Translations under genes and position numbers: made by a program | The notes under the pieces: model-generated | What the model saw: the letters and a program-made list of their open reading frames with translations, nothing else | Told to the model about the DNA's origin: nothing | Database searches by the model: none | Shown here: piece by piece, positions 1 to 7,670 of the stretch | Layout of the letters: each line of letters starts with the position of its first letter | Position numbering within the stretch: position 1 is the first letter of the stretch | NCBI GenBank assembly: GCA_002415025.1 | Contig: DIBR01000046.1 | Location: 1 to 24,964 of the forward strand | Direction: 5' to 3' | From: Spongiibacteraceae bacterium UBA5047 | Lineage (GTDB): Bacteria; Pseudomonadota; Gammaproteobacteria; Pseudomonadales; Spongiibacteraceae | Length of the DNA: 24,964 nt

Positions 1-6
1 AATAAA

Positions 7-46
7 GGCAAAAAAAAGCCAGCCGCAAACGGTTGCGGCTGGCTTT
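7..46 (-). terminator. Rho-independent terminator of the 75-569 gene
   Basis: A perfect 14-bp stem (15-28 paired with 33-46) closes a 4-base loop (29-32). On the minus strand the stem is followed by a run of seven T (positions 17 down to 11). It lies about 30 bases past the stop codon of the minus-strand gene, which is the classic intrinsic terminator arrangement. The stem is GC-rich in the middle and A/T at its base. Confidence 0.9.
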
Positions 47-74
47 GGGTGGTGAAGTGCTTTGTGGCTAAGGC

Positions 75-569
75 TTACTCAGCTTCTTCAACATCTTCCT
101 GAAAGTCGTTGTAGGCGCGCTTGACTTCATTAGAGGCGGCCTTGAGTTTGGTCACCATATCCTTGTATAGACGTGCTACGGCGTCCTGTTCACTCTGGGT
201 GGCAGCGTCGGCTTCATCCATTTTCGCTTCGGCTGTTTGCTTGAACTGCTTTGCAGCGCGGCCCATATCTTCGTAGGCAGTTTGCATATTGCTAACCATC
301 GAGTCATACAGTTCGTCCACCGCTTCGCGTTCGTCCTCGGTAGCGTCTTTTGCCAGTTTCATCTGCTTGTCCTTTACACAGGCCAGATATTGGCGACTTT
401 GTGCAAGATACTCGCTGAATTCGGCTCTGGCATTCATCATTTCAGTGGTGTTAGTGTCTTTACCTTTCGGGATGTCGGGTGCCGCCGGTGCCGTGCAATC
501 CCGCGCAAAAGACGCGGAAGAAAGCAATGCTGCGGTGATTGTTACCATCGTCAGTTTTAACAGACTCAT
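75..569 (-). CDS. Secreted coiled-coil protein of unknown function with an internal duplication
   Basis: This encodes 164 residues. The start at 569 is chosen over an upstream in-frame ATG at 632 because a strong GGAGGAGG ribosome binding site sits just before it and the protein then begins with a signal peptide (hydrophobic residues about 5-21, likely cleavage after SFA, residues 20-22). Two cysteines (C25, C64) could form a disulphide in the periplasm. The rest is charged, alanine-rich and predicted helical. Residues 80-111 and 127-158 resemble each other (A-V-x-x-L-Y-x-x-M-V, then R-A and F at a constant 47-residue offset), which suggests a duplicated helical hairpin. I do not recognise a family. 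It is divergent from the Spy/CpxP-like gene at 825, so a shared envelope role is possible but only inferred. It ends in a strong terminator. Confidence 0.85.
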   Translation of the reverse strand: MSLLKLTMVTITAALLSSASFARDCTAPAAPDIPKGKDTNTTEMMNARAEFSEYLAQSRQYLACVKDKQMKLAKDATEDEREAVDELYDSMVSNMQTAYEDMGRAAKQFKQTAEAKMDEADAATQSEQDAVARLYKDMVTKLKAASNEVKRAYNDFQEDVEEAE

Positions 570-603
570 TGTGCCTCCTCCTTCGCAGAGTTGATGCAAA
601 TAC

Positions 604-632
604 CCTATCACGCTGTCGTTATCCGGCATCAA
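604..632 (-). promoter_or_regulatory. Possible sigma70 promoter for the 75-569 gene
   Basis: Reading the minus strand, a TTGATG -35-like hexamer (627-632) is separated by 17 bases from GATAGG (604-609), about 35 bases upstream of the start codon. The -35 matches 4 of 6 consensus positions, but the -10 matches only 3 of 6. The position is sensible and the match is weak. Confidence 0.22.
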
Positions 633-824
633 GTTTGGCGGCGGTAATATTTCGCATTCGCGCGACCTGTTTTTTCAATTTGAGAACCAGATGCGTTGTT
701 GTAGGCTGTGCCCTCAAGTTCACAGAATATCTGGTGAAAAATGCTGTTATTTAAAGGGTGAAACTGCCAGGACAGCTCACGTATGGTGTTAGCCACCCTA
801 TTGATATTATTAACAGGAGATAGC

Positions 825-1244
825 ATGAATATTATTAACCGTATGCTCGCGGCACTGATGTTGGTGAGCCTGCCGCTTGCCGCAGGTGCTGTGCCGGGGG
901 CACAACTTGATGAGCAGGTGAATCAACTCGATCAGATTGTAAATCTGGATAAAGCACAGAAGCGGGAAATTCAAAAAATTCTTGAGGAAGCAAGTGTCAA
1001 AACCGAAGAGTTGCAAACAGAGATGCAACAGCTCAAGCAAGCTCTGGGCGCAGAAATTGTGCCCAACTATAATGAGCGCGCCATTCGTAAAAATGCGAAA
1101 AAGCTGGGTGAGGTTAGCGGCGAGATGACTGCCGAGTCGGCTTTGTTGCAGGCGCGCATTCAGGATGCGCTAACTGAAAAGCAGCGCAACATCCTAATGG
1201 AACGCGCGTTGAAGGCGCAAAACATGCAGCAACAGGTGCAGTAG
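825..1244 (+). CDS. Spy/CpxP-like periplasmic protein
   Basis: This encodes 139 residues, starting at an ATG preceded by AGGAG at an optimal distance. An upstream in-frame start at 783 is rejected because it lacks a ribosome binding site and would bury the signal peptide. The signal peptide covers about residues 1-22. The mature protein is almost wholly helical and charged. It carries two copies of the LTxxQ-type signature of the Spy/CpxP family: LDKAQ at 41-45 and a canonical LTEKQ at 116-120. Spy and CpxP are periplasmic helical dimers that act as ATP-independent chaperones or as modulators of the Cpx envelope-stress sensor. That this protein does the same is inferred from motif, size and export signal. 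It could equally be a metal-resistance-associated relative. Its 3' end converges on rlmJ across a large hairpin. Confidence 0.82.
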   Translation: MNIINRMLAALMLVSLPLAAGAVPGAQLDEQVNQLDQIVNLDKAQKREIQKILEEASVKTEELQTEMQQLKQALGAEIVPNYNERAIRKNAKKLGEVSGEMTAESALLQARIQDALTEKQRNILMERALKAQNMQQQVQ

Positions 1245-1254
1245 CGTTTGTTTA

Positions 1255-1300
1255 TGTTGTATCAACGTAAACGCCGTGTTGCGTTGACGTTGATGCAGCA
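1255..1300. terminator. Long hairpin between convergent genes, probable bidirectional terminator
   Basis: Positions 1255-1268 pair with 1287-1300 (14 pairs including two G.T wobbles). After one mismatch (1269/1286), 1270-1274 pair with 1281-1285, leaving a 6-base loop. The hairpin lies in the 75-base gap between the plus-strand gene ending at 1244 and the minus-strand gene ending at 1320. There is no T-run on either side, so termination would not be classically intrinsic. A processing or Rho-assisted role is possible. Confidence 0.55.
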
Positions 1301-1319
1301 CGCTGTTCCGGCTCCCGGT

Positions 1320-2159
1320 CTAACAGCGGTGAAACCATTCGAGCCGGCAGTGGCCTTTTCCCCCCGGCGCGAGCAGGTCGCGTAGTACAGGCAAAATCCG
1401 CTCAAGCGTGGTATCCAGTTGCCAGGGCGGGTTTACCATAACCATGCCGCAGCCATGCATCCCCCGCCTTGCCTCGTCGCTTATTCCCAGTTCCGCGCAC
1501 AGAAGATTATCAATAGGCATTTTTTTCAGGGCTTTGTGAAAACGCGCGCCGGATTCTCTATCCAATATCGGATACCACATGGCCAGCATTCCGTGGCGCC
1601 AGCGCTTTTGCAGTAGTTCAACGGTACCCTGCAGGCGCTCGAATTCGCCGTCCATCTCAAACGACGGGTCCATAAAGACCAGGCCGCGGCTCTCGCGTGG
1701 CGGTATTTGTGATTTAAGGGCTTTGTAAGCGTCCTCCAGTAAAACCCTGACTTGTCGTGAATCAGACATTTCCCTGGCTAATACAGGGTGTTCGCGGGGG
1801 TGGAACTCGCAGACCTCCAACCGGTCTTGTGGTCGCAGAAATTGCTGAATAATGCGCGGTGAGCCCGGGTAGGTGGTCAGAGACTCTCCGGCGTTGTACC
1901 GTTCGATGAGCTGCAGGTAGTCAAGCAACTCGGGCTCCAGGCTATTTAAACCCCACAATCGCCCGATACCCTCTTTGTATTCGCCGACCTTTTGCGCCTC
2001 GGCTGATCGCAAATCATAGCGGCCGGCGCCGCCGTGGGTATCGAGCACATAAAAGGGTTTATCCTTTTTGTGAAAGGACTTGAGTAACTGAATCAAAATA
2101 ACGTGCTTGAATACATCGGCAAAATTGCCGGCGTGGAAGCCGTGGCGGTATCCGAACAT
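1320..2159 (-). CDS. rlmJ: 23S rRNA (adenine(2030)-N(6))-methyltransferase RlmJ
   Basis: This encodes 279 residues, within one residue of the E. coli length. RlmJ uses S-adenosylmethionine to methylate N6 of A2030 in 23S rRNA in the cytoplasm. The family signature is clear: an N-terminal YRHGFHAGNFADVFKH block (4-19), the SAM-binding region around DTHGGAGRYDL (40-50), and the catalytic (D/N)PP(Y/F)-type motif at 164-167, read here as DPSF with Asp164 in the expected place. The change of the second Pro to Ser and of Tyr to Phe is a variant of the E. coli DPPY. I believe DPS variants occur in other gammaproteobacteria, so I do not take it as loss of activity. The start at 2159 is the only one that keeps the N-terminal block. 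The gene stands alone. Confidence 0.96.
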   Translation of the reverse strand: MFGYRHGFHAGNFADVFKHVILIQLLKSFHKKDKPFYVLDTHGGAGRYDLRSAEAQKVGEYKEGIGRLWGLNSLEPELLDYLQLIERYNAGESLTTYPGSPRIIQQFLRPQDRLEVCEFHPREHPVLAREMSDSRQVRVLLEDAYKALKSQIPPRESRGLVFMDPSFEMDGEFERLQGTVELLQKRWRHGMLAMWYPILDRESGARFHKALKKMPIDNLLCAELGISDEARRGMHGCGMVMVNPPWQLDTTLERILPVLRDLLAPGGKGHCRLEWFHRC

Positions 2160-2513
2160 GCGATCGTGGTGTCCTGAGGAGTATGGGTTGAATGCTGGAA
2201 GCGACTGAACGCCAACCGTCCGTTTAAAGCGCAGAGTTTAACCGAAAAGCGCTTTCGACCGACATTCTTGTCAACTGTGACTGAGGGAATATCCCGTCAT
2301 CCCGATCTTTTGCCTGTCGCGCCATTCCGGCGGCGCGCGGCGCAACAACGTTTGCACGTACCGTGAGTCTATGTCAGCTTGTCGGCCTGTAAATTCTGAA
2401 TGCGCTATCGGACGTGAGTCGGTGGCTGTTCGTATCGTAAGTGCCTGAGCGCAGTGTTATAGTTTCAGAAGTCAGACCTCTGGAATAACAACAATCATAT
2501 GGGGTAGTCAGCC
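2160..2513. other. Intergenic region between divergent rlmJ and the TonB receptor gene
   Basis: This 354-base stretch shows no credible coding sequence; the one short open frame across it (minus strand, 2374-2622) runs into the receptor gene. The right third holds an extended -10 promoter for the receptor. The left part should hold the rlmJ promoter, but I see no convincing hexamers. I found no tRNA-like cloverleaf and no clear Fur-box-like 19-bp palindrome upstream of the receptor, so iron control is not supported by what I can see. Confidence 0.6.
2435..2463 (+). promoter_or_regulatory. Extended -10 promoter of the TonB receptor gene
   Basis: A TATAGT -10 hexamer (2458-2463, 5 of 6 matches) is directly preceded by TGT (2455-2457), the extended -10 TGn element. 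Seventeen bases upstream is TCGTAA (2435-2440), a weak -35, as expected when the extended element compensates. Transcription would start near 2470, giving a leader of about 44 bases before the TTG start. Confidence 0.42.
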
Positions 2514-4910
2514 TTGAATAGTGCATATTCATTTGTATCGCCGCTGGGTCGCGGGTTTGGTCTTTGTACGCGCGGCGGTGCCTCGGCCCTTGCCCTTTGC
2601 CTGGCACTGGGTGCTCCGGCAAACGCGGCGGAACCGCGGCTTATTGAAGAAGTGTTGGTAACGGCCAACAAACGGCTTGAAAGTGCTCAGGACGTGCCGC
2701 TTTCCATCTCGGTCGTCGATGCAGACTTTGTTCGTGAGTCGGGCATCAGTGATGTGGGTGAAATCACCCGTTACATACCCAATGTGAACTTCGATGCCTC
2801 GTTGGCGCTTTATACCACCGTGACCATCCGGGGTTTTGGTACCCCGCCGCTGGGTATCGGCTTTGAGCCATCCATTGGGCTGGTCATTGATGACGTACCC
2901 TTTGGCCGCTCCACCTTTACCCAGGATGCCGTTTTTGACCTTGAGCGCCTTGAGGTCTTGCGCGGCTCGCAGGGTACCTTGTTCGGGAAAAACACCCTGG
3001 GGGGCGTATTTAACTTCCATACGGCAGCGCCCACAGATTCCCCCGAGGGCTATATCAGTTACGCCCGCAAAGAGGACGTCACCAGCGAAAGCTATGAAAT
3101 GGCCGTTTCCGGCCCGTTGATCGGTGACAGCCTGTTAGGGCGTATAGCCTTTCGCTACAACGACGGCGACACCCTGGAGTTCAACAGCACCCGCGACGAG
3201 CAACAAACCCAGCGAGACGAAGGCGTTCGGGTCAAGCTGCTGTGGGATGTCAACGATGTGCTGACCGCAAAGGTCAATCTGCTGCGCGCGAAATCGCGCA
3301 CCAAGGGCTATACCCAATCGCTGTCAATTGCCAGCGAGCGCAGCCTCAGGGTGTTCCGGGAGTACGACCCGGAAACAGAAGCCGACGCTTTTGACCAGAA
3401 TACCTCGACGGATGGTTTGACACTGTCTGATCGGGAAACTGCAGCGGCCTCAATGCAATTGATCTGGCAAACGCCACCCTTTTTTGGGCTGGAGCGTACC
3501 CAGCTGACGTCCATCCTTGCCTGGTCCCAGGTGAAAACACCGTACGCGCTTGACGTTGATTACTCACCGGTCAATCTGGTGGTGTTTAACGGCCCTCCGC
3601 GAGGCAATCCCTATTCAGCGCGCTCGATCGAGTTTCGTTTTGACGCCGCCGCGCCTTCATTCTTCGGGCTCGGCAATGAAGTGGATTTTGTGGTCGGGCT
3701 TTTCGGGCAACAGTCCAAGGTTAATGTCTTTCAGGACATCGATGTTGATTTGAACGGTTTGCTCGCGTTTGCTCGTGCGGGGGCTATTGTCCAGAACATG
3801 CAGCTACCGTTTGATCCTTTTCTGCTGGGGCTGCCGATTGATACCAGTGGCCTGATCTTTGTAGGGCAGCGTGAGCGTTTTATTGCGGGAACATCTGCGG
3901 AGACCACCTCAGCGGCGCTTTTTTCCCAGCTTACCTGGGGCATTACAGACCGCCTTAATCTGACCTTGGGGCTTCGCTATGGTGAAGATGAGTCCGAAGG
4001 AGCATCGTTTTCGGCTGTCGCGGAGGGCAACAGTATTTCCGCCGGCTCGCTGCAGCAGGAAAGTTTTGTCGCGTCTGACCTGCAGCGTAAGGAAACCAAT
4101 GTCTCGCCGAAGGTGGCCATCAACTACGAGCTGCTACCGGATATCAACACTTACTTTACCGCGGTAAAGGGGTTTAAGGCGGGAGGATTTGATTTTGCGC
4201 CGCTCAACCCGGGGTCGCTTGAATACGCTGCCGAGTCGGCAGTGACCTATGAAGTCGGTTTGAAATCCCGCCTGTTGCAAGGCTCGCTGGTACTCAATAT
4301 GGCGGTCTTCGATTCGCAAGTCGAAGACCTGCAGATTCGTACCTTTAACGGCGTAACACTGGTGACCGACAACGCGCCGGAATCAGAAAGCCGTGGTGCC
4401 GAGTTGGACTTTTTCTGGTTGCCGCCCCTGGACGGTTTAAGCATCGCCGGCAGCGTTGGCTACCTCGATGCGATCTACAAAGAGTTTCCGGACGGGCCGC
4501 CTATCTTCACCTCCGGTCAGGACAGCGGCCAGGATCTGGCGGGCAAGCCTTTGCCTTATGCTTCGCAGTGGAATGCGACCCTGTCGCCACGCTATGAGTT
4601 TGCCTTTTTTGGCATAGATCATTTGCGCGCCAATATTCGCCTGAATGTGAGTTACAACGATGGCCGCTTTCTGGATTCCGATATCGACCCCAATACCTAT
4701 CAGCCCGGTACCACACGGGTAGATATGGGCATTGGCCTGAAGTCGGAAGATGCGGGCTGGTCACTGGCGCTGCATGCCAAAAACCTGACGCAGGTAAAAG
4801 ACTCGCTGTTGATTCTCGATCAGCCGCTGCTGCCCGGAAACTATACGCAAACGCCGTTTCCTGATCAGACAACGTATGTGTTGAGCGCACGCTGGGATTT
4901 TGGAATCTAA
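2514..4910 (+). CDS. TonB-dependent outer-membrane receptor
   Basis: This encodes 798 residues, a typical length for the family. The start is TTG. An in-frame stop lies three codons upstream, and no ATG or GTG lies in frame before the signal peptide, so TTG is the only start that keeps export. The signal peptide ends near ANA (37-39). A TonB-box-like segment (EEVLVTA, 45-51) follows. The plug domain covers about 55-170, with the conserved LEVLRGSQGTLFGKNTLGG block at 146-164. The remainder is the 22-strand barrel, ending WDFGI; the last residue is Ile and not the usual aromatic. These receptors import ligands such as siderophores, vitamins, lipids or sugars using TonB-ExbBD energy. The substrate cannot be read: no neighbouring transporter, sigma/anti-sigma pair or dedicated enzyme is present. 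A good terminator follows. Confidence 0.95.
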   Translation: MNSAYSFVSPLGRGFGLCTRGGASALALCLALGAPANAAEPRLIEEVLVTANKRLESAQDVPLSISVVDADFVRESGISDVGEITRYIPNVNFDASLALYTTVTIRGFGTPPLGIGFEPSIGLVIDDVPFGRSTFTQDAVFDLERLEVLRGSQGTLFGKNTLGGVFNFHTAAPTDSPEGYISYARKEDVTSESYEMAVSGPLIGDSLLGRIAFRYNDGDTLEFNSTRDEQQTQRDEGVRVKLLWDVNDVLTAKVNLLRAKSRTKGYTQSLSIASERSLRVFREYDPETEADAFDQNTSTDGLTLSDRETAAASMQLIWQTPPFFGLERTQLTSILAWSQVKTPYALDVDYSPVNLVVFNGPPRGNPYSARSIEFRFDAAAPSFFGLGNEVDFVVGLFGQQSKVNVFQDIDVDLNGLLAFARAGAIVQNMQLPFDPFLLGLPIDTSGLIFVGQRERFIAGTSAETTSAALFSQLTWGITDRLNLTLGLRYGEDESEGASFSAVAEGNSISAGSLQQESFVASDLQRKETNVSPKVAINYELLPDINTYFTAVKGFKAGGFDFAPLNPGSLEYAAESAVTYEVGLKSRLLQGSLVLNMAVFDSQVEDLQIRTFNGVTLVTDNAPESESRGAELDFFWLPPLDGLSIAGSVGYLDAIYKEFPDGPPIFTSGQDSGQDLAGKPLPYASQWNATLSPRYEFAFFGIDHLRANIRLNVSYNDGRFLDSDIDPNTYQPGTTRVDMGIGLKSEDAGWSLALHAKNLTQVKDSLLILDQPLLPGNYTQTPFPDQTTYVLSARWDFGI

Positions 4911-4918
4911 CGGTAAGT

Positions 4919-4954
4919 CGGTAGCAGCGTTTAACAACCTTGCTACCGTTTCTT
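4919..4954 (+). terminator. Terminator after the TonB receptor gene
   Basis: A perfect 8-bp stem (4919-4926 with 4941-4948) with a 14-base loop is followed by TTTCTT (4949-4954). It starts 9 bases after the receptor stop codon. Its right arm overlaps the stop codon of the convergent DUF2784 gene, so the two 3' ends are packed tightly. Confidence 0.65.
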
Positions 4955-5350
4955 GAATGGTCGCGGTTTTACCCAGTGCCAGCTGGCGAGAACCAGTAAG
5001 CCAAATACGGTGTAAACCGTGATAAAAGCCCAGGGCGGTGCACGATAGTACAGCATTGACTCCAGCCAGTGGGCGATGAAACTACCCGCGTACACGGCGC
5101 CTCCCGCCTTTTCGCGCAGCGCCAACTCCCAGGTAGTGAGCGGGCAAATGACCCCCAGCCACGACTGCAACACAACAACGCCAATGGCAATCAGGTGCAA
5201 CAGCCGGAACCAGGGGTTTCTTACCCAGCGCCATGAGCATAGCCCGCCCGTCAGAATCAGCAGCAGACCTGCTACAACAAACCCGACAAAACCCGCGTGG
5301 ATCAGCAGTACGGCGTCTGCGGCTAGCCGGTAGGCAAGTTGGGCATCCAT
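4943..5350 (-). CDS. DUF2784 family membrane protein
   Basis: This encodes 135 residues with four likely membrane segments (about 11-33, 48-66, 86-100 and 108-125). The DUF2784 pattern is present: an N-terminal Y-x-L-A-x-D-x-V-L-L-I-H helix, an R-x-x-H helix, and the signature ICPLTTWE (68-75) followed by AGG and a F-I-x-H-W-L segment (91-96). The family is inner-membrane and has no assigned function. It lies 33 bases downstream of the medium-chain dehydrogenase gene on the same strand, but a hairpin separates them, so co-transcription may be partial. No clear ribosome binding site precedes the ATG at 5350. It is not a good match for any enzyme. Confidence 0.85.
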   Translation of the reverse strand: MDAQLAYRLAADAVLLIHAGFVGFVVAGLLLILTGGLCSWRWVRNPWFRLLHLIAIGVVVLQSWLGVICPLTTWELALREKAGGAVYAGSFIAHWLESMLYYRAPPWAFITVYTVFGLLVLASWHWVKPRPFKKR

Positions 5351-5370
5351 CGCGGTATTCGGACCGGAAA

Positions 5371-5396
5371 AGAGAATCCCGTCCTATTTGGACGGG
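5371..5396 (-). terminator. Hairpin at the end of the dehydrogenase gene
   Basis: A perfect 7-bp GC-rich stem (5378-5384 with 5390-5396) with a 5-base loop overlaps the TAG stop of the dehydrogenase gene. On the minus strand it is followed by a T-rich tract with interruptions (ATTCTCTTTT, 5377 down to 5368). It is a plausible weak intrinsic terminator or attenuator before the DUF2784 gene. Confidence 0.5.
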
Positions 5397-6523
5397 TTCA
5401 GCAAAAATTTCTTGCCGGTTGCCTGCCGCGCGTACTCGGCTACCACCTCTTTTTGCAGGGCATCGACCAGCGAAATTTCATCGCTGTAGTGGCTTGCAAA
5501 CGTGGTTTTCAGTTCGTCGGCAACACGCTGGCGCAACTCCATGGTTTTCTCGTTGCCGGCCTTTTGCAGGAAAGGCGTCAGCAGCCAGGCGTTAATGCCC
5601 CAGCTAAAGCCAAAGTTGCGATTGATCACTGTGGGCGACAAATCGAGGCTGCCGTAGATATAGAGCTGCTTGAAGGTATTGGAGCCGTACGGCCCCGGCA
5701 GTTCGGTATCTTTCAGTGCTGCTTTTTCCATGCAGGTCAGTATCTGGCTGCCAAGATCGCCACCGCCGGTTGCATCAAAGGCAACATACGCGCCTGTGGC
5801 TTCAATGGCGGCGGTCAGTGCTTTGCCAAAGTCAGCGTCGCTGGAGTTGAGTACGTATTTGGCGCCCTGCGATTTCAGGAGTTCGACTTGCTCGGGTTTG
5901 CGCACAATGTTGATCAGGTCGACACCGTCGTTAATGCAGATCCGGTTAAGCATTTGGCCAAGGTTAGACGCAGCAGCGGTGTGAATAATGGCCTTGAAGC
6001 CCTCGGCACGCATGGTTTCAACAAAGCCCAATGCCGTTAGGGGGTTTACAAAGCAGGAGGCGCCTTCACGTGCGCTGGTTCCCTCATTGAGTGGCAGGCA
6101 CTGCATAACATGTACTTTTCGATACTGGCAGTACAGTGCGCCATCCATTACCGCAACGGTTTTGCCGAGCAGAGCCTGGGCGGCTTTGCCGGCGCCGGCT
6201 TTGACAACCGTACCGGCGCCTTCGTTGCCCATGGCCAGGGGTTTACCGATACGGGGCTTGACGCGGCTTTCCAGTCCCGGCCGTAATTTCGCGGTATAGA
6301 CGGTATCCGCGCCGCTACCGGTTGTTTCTCCGGTGCTGACATCTGCCGGGGAGATCAGCGTCGCCTGGTCAGAGGGGTTGATCGGCGTTGCTTCAATTCT
6401 CACAACCACTTCGTCATCACCCGGCTCGGGTACGGGGGCTTCTTTCAGCAACAACTTCAGGTGCCCGTCTTCAGTGACCAGTGACCGCAATTGCAGGCCG
6501 GATTCCGGGGTAGCGTGACTCAT
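5384..6523 (-). CDS. Medium-chain dehydrogenase/reductase (quinone oxidoreductase-like)
   Basis: This encodes 379 residues. The frame stays open upstream to 6670, but the ATG at 6523 is chosen because AAGGAG lies just before it. The N-terminal GroES-like domain has INPSDQATL (48-56) and GNEGAG (99-104). The Rossmann domain has the nucleotide-binding loop AAASNLGQ (183-190), a degenerate AxxGxxG, followed by an I-V-R-K segment (207-209 region), suggesting NADPH. The cysteine/histidine ligands of zinc alcohol dehydrogenases are not evident, so this is most likely a zinc-free, NADPH-dependent reductase of the quinone/enoyl type. The substrate is unknown. The gene is divergent from the YghU-type glutathione transferase gene, which suggests shared control or a shared role with reactive carbonyls or quinones; that is inference. 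Confidence 0.85.
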   Translation of the reverse strand: MSHATPESGLQLRSLVTEDGHLKLLLKEAPVPEPGDDEVVVRIEATPINPSDQATLISPADVSTGETTGSGADTVYTAKLRPGLESRVKPRIGKPLAMGNEGAGTVVKAGAGKAAQALLGKTVAVMDGALYCQYRKVHVMQCLPLNEGTSAREGASCFVNPLTALGFVETMRAEGFKAIIHTAAASNLGQMLNRICINDGVDLINIVRKPEQVELLKSQGAKYVLNSSDADFGKALTAAIEATGAYVAFDATGGGDLGSQILTCMEKAALKDTELPGPYGSNTFKQLYIYGSLDLSPTVINRNFGFSWGINAWLLTPFLQKAGNEKTMELRQRVADELKTTFASHYSDEISLVDALQKEVVAEYARQATGKKFLLNPSK

Positions 6524-6696
6524 GCCAATCTCCTTAATTCTCGGGGGGCATAGGGTAACACCTGCGAATCTCTGGCGGTGACCGGCAGCTGCGGAAATTT
6601 GCAGATGGCCGGTGCATAAAAGCAGGGCGCAAACAAGGCTGCTTGGATGGCGCTCACCGGTCTGGCACACTGGTGTCTGTCATAAATGTCCGCCAA

Positions 6697-6727
6697 TTGA
6701 GTCCGGTGGAAGCCTGCCGGTTATCAT
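6697..6727 (+). promoter_or_regulatory. Possible promoter of the yghU-like gene
   Basis: TTGAGT (6697-6702, 4 of 6) and TATCAT (6722-6727, 5 of 6) flank a 19-base spacer, which is longer than ideal. The predicted transcript start near 6734 would give a short leader holding the ribosome binding site. Confidence 0.3.
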
Positions 6728-6751
6728 CAAACGAGAAAGGGTCGAATTACT

Positions 6752-7594
6752 ATGAGTAGTCATCAAGAGTACACGCCTCCCAAAGTCTGGACCTGGGACC
6801 AGGCGAGTGGTGGCAATTTTGCCAGCATTAACCGGCCGATCGCGGGCGCTACTCATGACAAGGAATTGCCGGTGGGCGAGCATCCTTTGCAGCTGTATTC
6901 GCTGGCGACGCCCAATGGCGTAAAAGTCACCATCTTGCTGGAGGAACTGCTGGCTCTGGGCAAGGCTGAGGCTGAATACGATGCCTGGCTGATTAATATT
7001 ATGGATGGCGACCAGTTCGGTAGCGGCTTTACAGCGATTAATCCCAATTCAAAAATTCCGGCTATGGCTGACCACAGTGCTTCGCCGCCTATCCGTATCT
7101 TCGAATCCGGGGCGATCATGATGTATCTCGCCGAGAAATTTAACGCGTTCTTGCCAACCAATGCCGCTGATCGAGCGGAGTGTTTGTCCTGGCTATTTTG
7201 GCAAATGGGCAGCGCGCCCTTTTTGGGTGGCGGCTTTGGTCATTTTTATGCCTACGCGCCGGAAAAATTTGAATACCCCATTAACCGTTATGCGATGGAA
7301 GTGAAGCGACAGCTCGATGTGTTGGATCGCACACTGGCATCGCGTACATTTCTGTGCGGTGACGAGTATACAATTGCCGATATGGCTGTGTACTCGTGGT
7401 ACGGCGCTTTGGTAGAAGGCAAGTTATACGAAGCTGGCGAGTTTCTTCAGGTTCACACCTACACCCACGTGGTGCGCTGGGCGCAGGAAATTCATGATCG
7501 CCCGGCAGTAAAGCGTGGCAGGCGCGTGAATCGGGTGTGGGGAGAGGAGTCAGAGCAGGCTCCCGAGCGGCACAGTGCGGCAGATCTTGCCTGA
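6752..7594 (+). CDS. yghU: YghU-type glutathione transferase / disulfide-bond oxidoreductase
   Basis: This encodes 280 residues with an ATG start preceded by a GAAAGGG ribosome binding site. The long N-terminal extension before the thioredoxin fold (KVWTWDQASGGNFASINRP, 11-29) is characteristic of the YghU subfamily. The GST N-domain starts near 46. It has the ATPNG motif (52-56), where the Asn/Thr replace a catalytic Tyr/Ser/Cys, then NPNSKIPA (98-105) with the cis-Pro, and the glutathione-gamma-glutamyl contact ESGAIMMYLAE (118-128). The helical C-domain has DEYTIADMAVY, the N-capping box region. YghU and YfcG of E. coli bind two glutathione molecules and have disulfide-bond reductase and organic hydroperoxide activity. 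It is convergent with yqhA across a REP-like element. Confidence 0.93.
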   Translation: MSSHQEYTPPKVWTWDQASGGNFASINRPIAGATHDKELPVGEHPLQLYSLATPNGVKVTILLEELLALGKAEAEYDAWLINIMDGDQFGSGFTAINPNSKIPAMADHSASPPIRIFESGAIMMYLAEKFNAFLPTNAADRAECLSWLFWQMGSAPFLGGGFGHFYAYAPEKFEYPINRYAMEVKRQLDVLDRTLASRTFLCGDEYTIADMAVYSWYGALVEGKLYEAGEFLQVHTYTHVVRWAQEIHDRPAVKRGRRVNRVWGEESEQAPERHSAADLA

Positions 7595-7611
7595 AACGCT
7601 TCGCCTATTAA

Positions 7612-7654
7612 GGCCTACGCGTTGTAGGCCCGCATAAGCGTAGCGTTGCGGGCA
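7612..7654. repeat. REP-like extragenic palindrome between yghU and yqhA
   Basis: Two adjacent dyads fill the gap between convergent genes. The first is a perfect 7-bp stem with a 5-base loop (7612-7618 with 7624-7630). The second begins TTGTAGGCC at 7622 and contains CCCGCA (7629-7634) paired with TGCGGG (7647-7652), with ATAAGCGTAGCG between. This ordering (GTAGGCC, then xxATAAGCGTAGCG, then the complementary arm and GGCA) closely resembles enterobacterial REP units and the wider proteobacterial GTAGG...AGCGNAGCG palindrome. I see only one copy in the window, so it is a candidate family member and not a proven repeat. It could also act as a bidirectional terminator. Confidence 0.6.
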
Positions 7655-7670
7655 TCGTCGAATGACCCGA

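Noticed and set aside
2160..2513. Fur-box or riboswitch upstream of the TonB receptor
   Set aside because: No 19-bp GATAATGATAATCATTATC-like dyad and no cobalamin-type box were visible; only a promoter could be supported.
5339..6040. 233-residue plus-strand open frame
   Set aside because: It lies antisense to the dehydrogenase gene and starts inside the DUF2784 gene; its composition is unlike a real protein.
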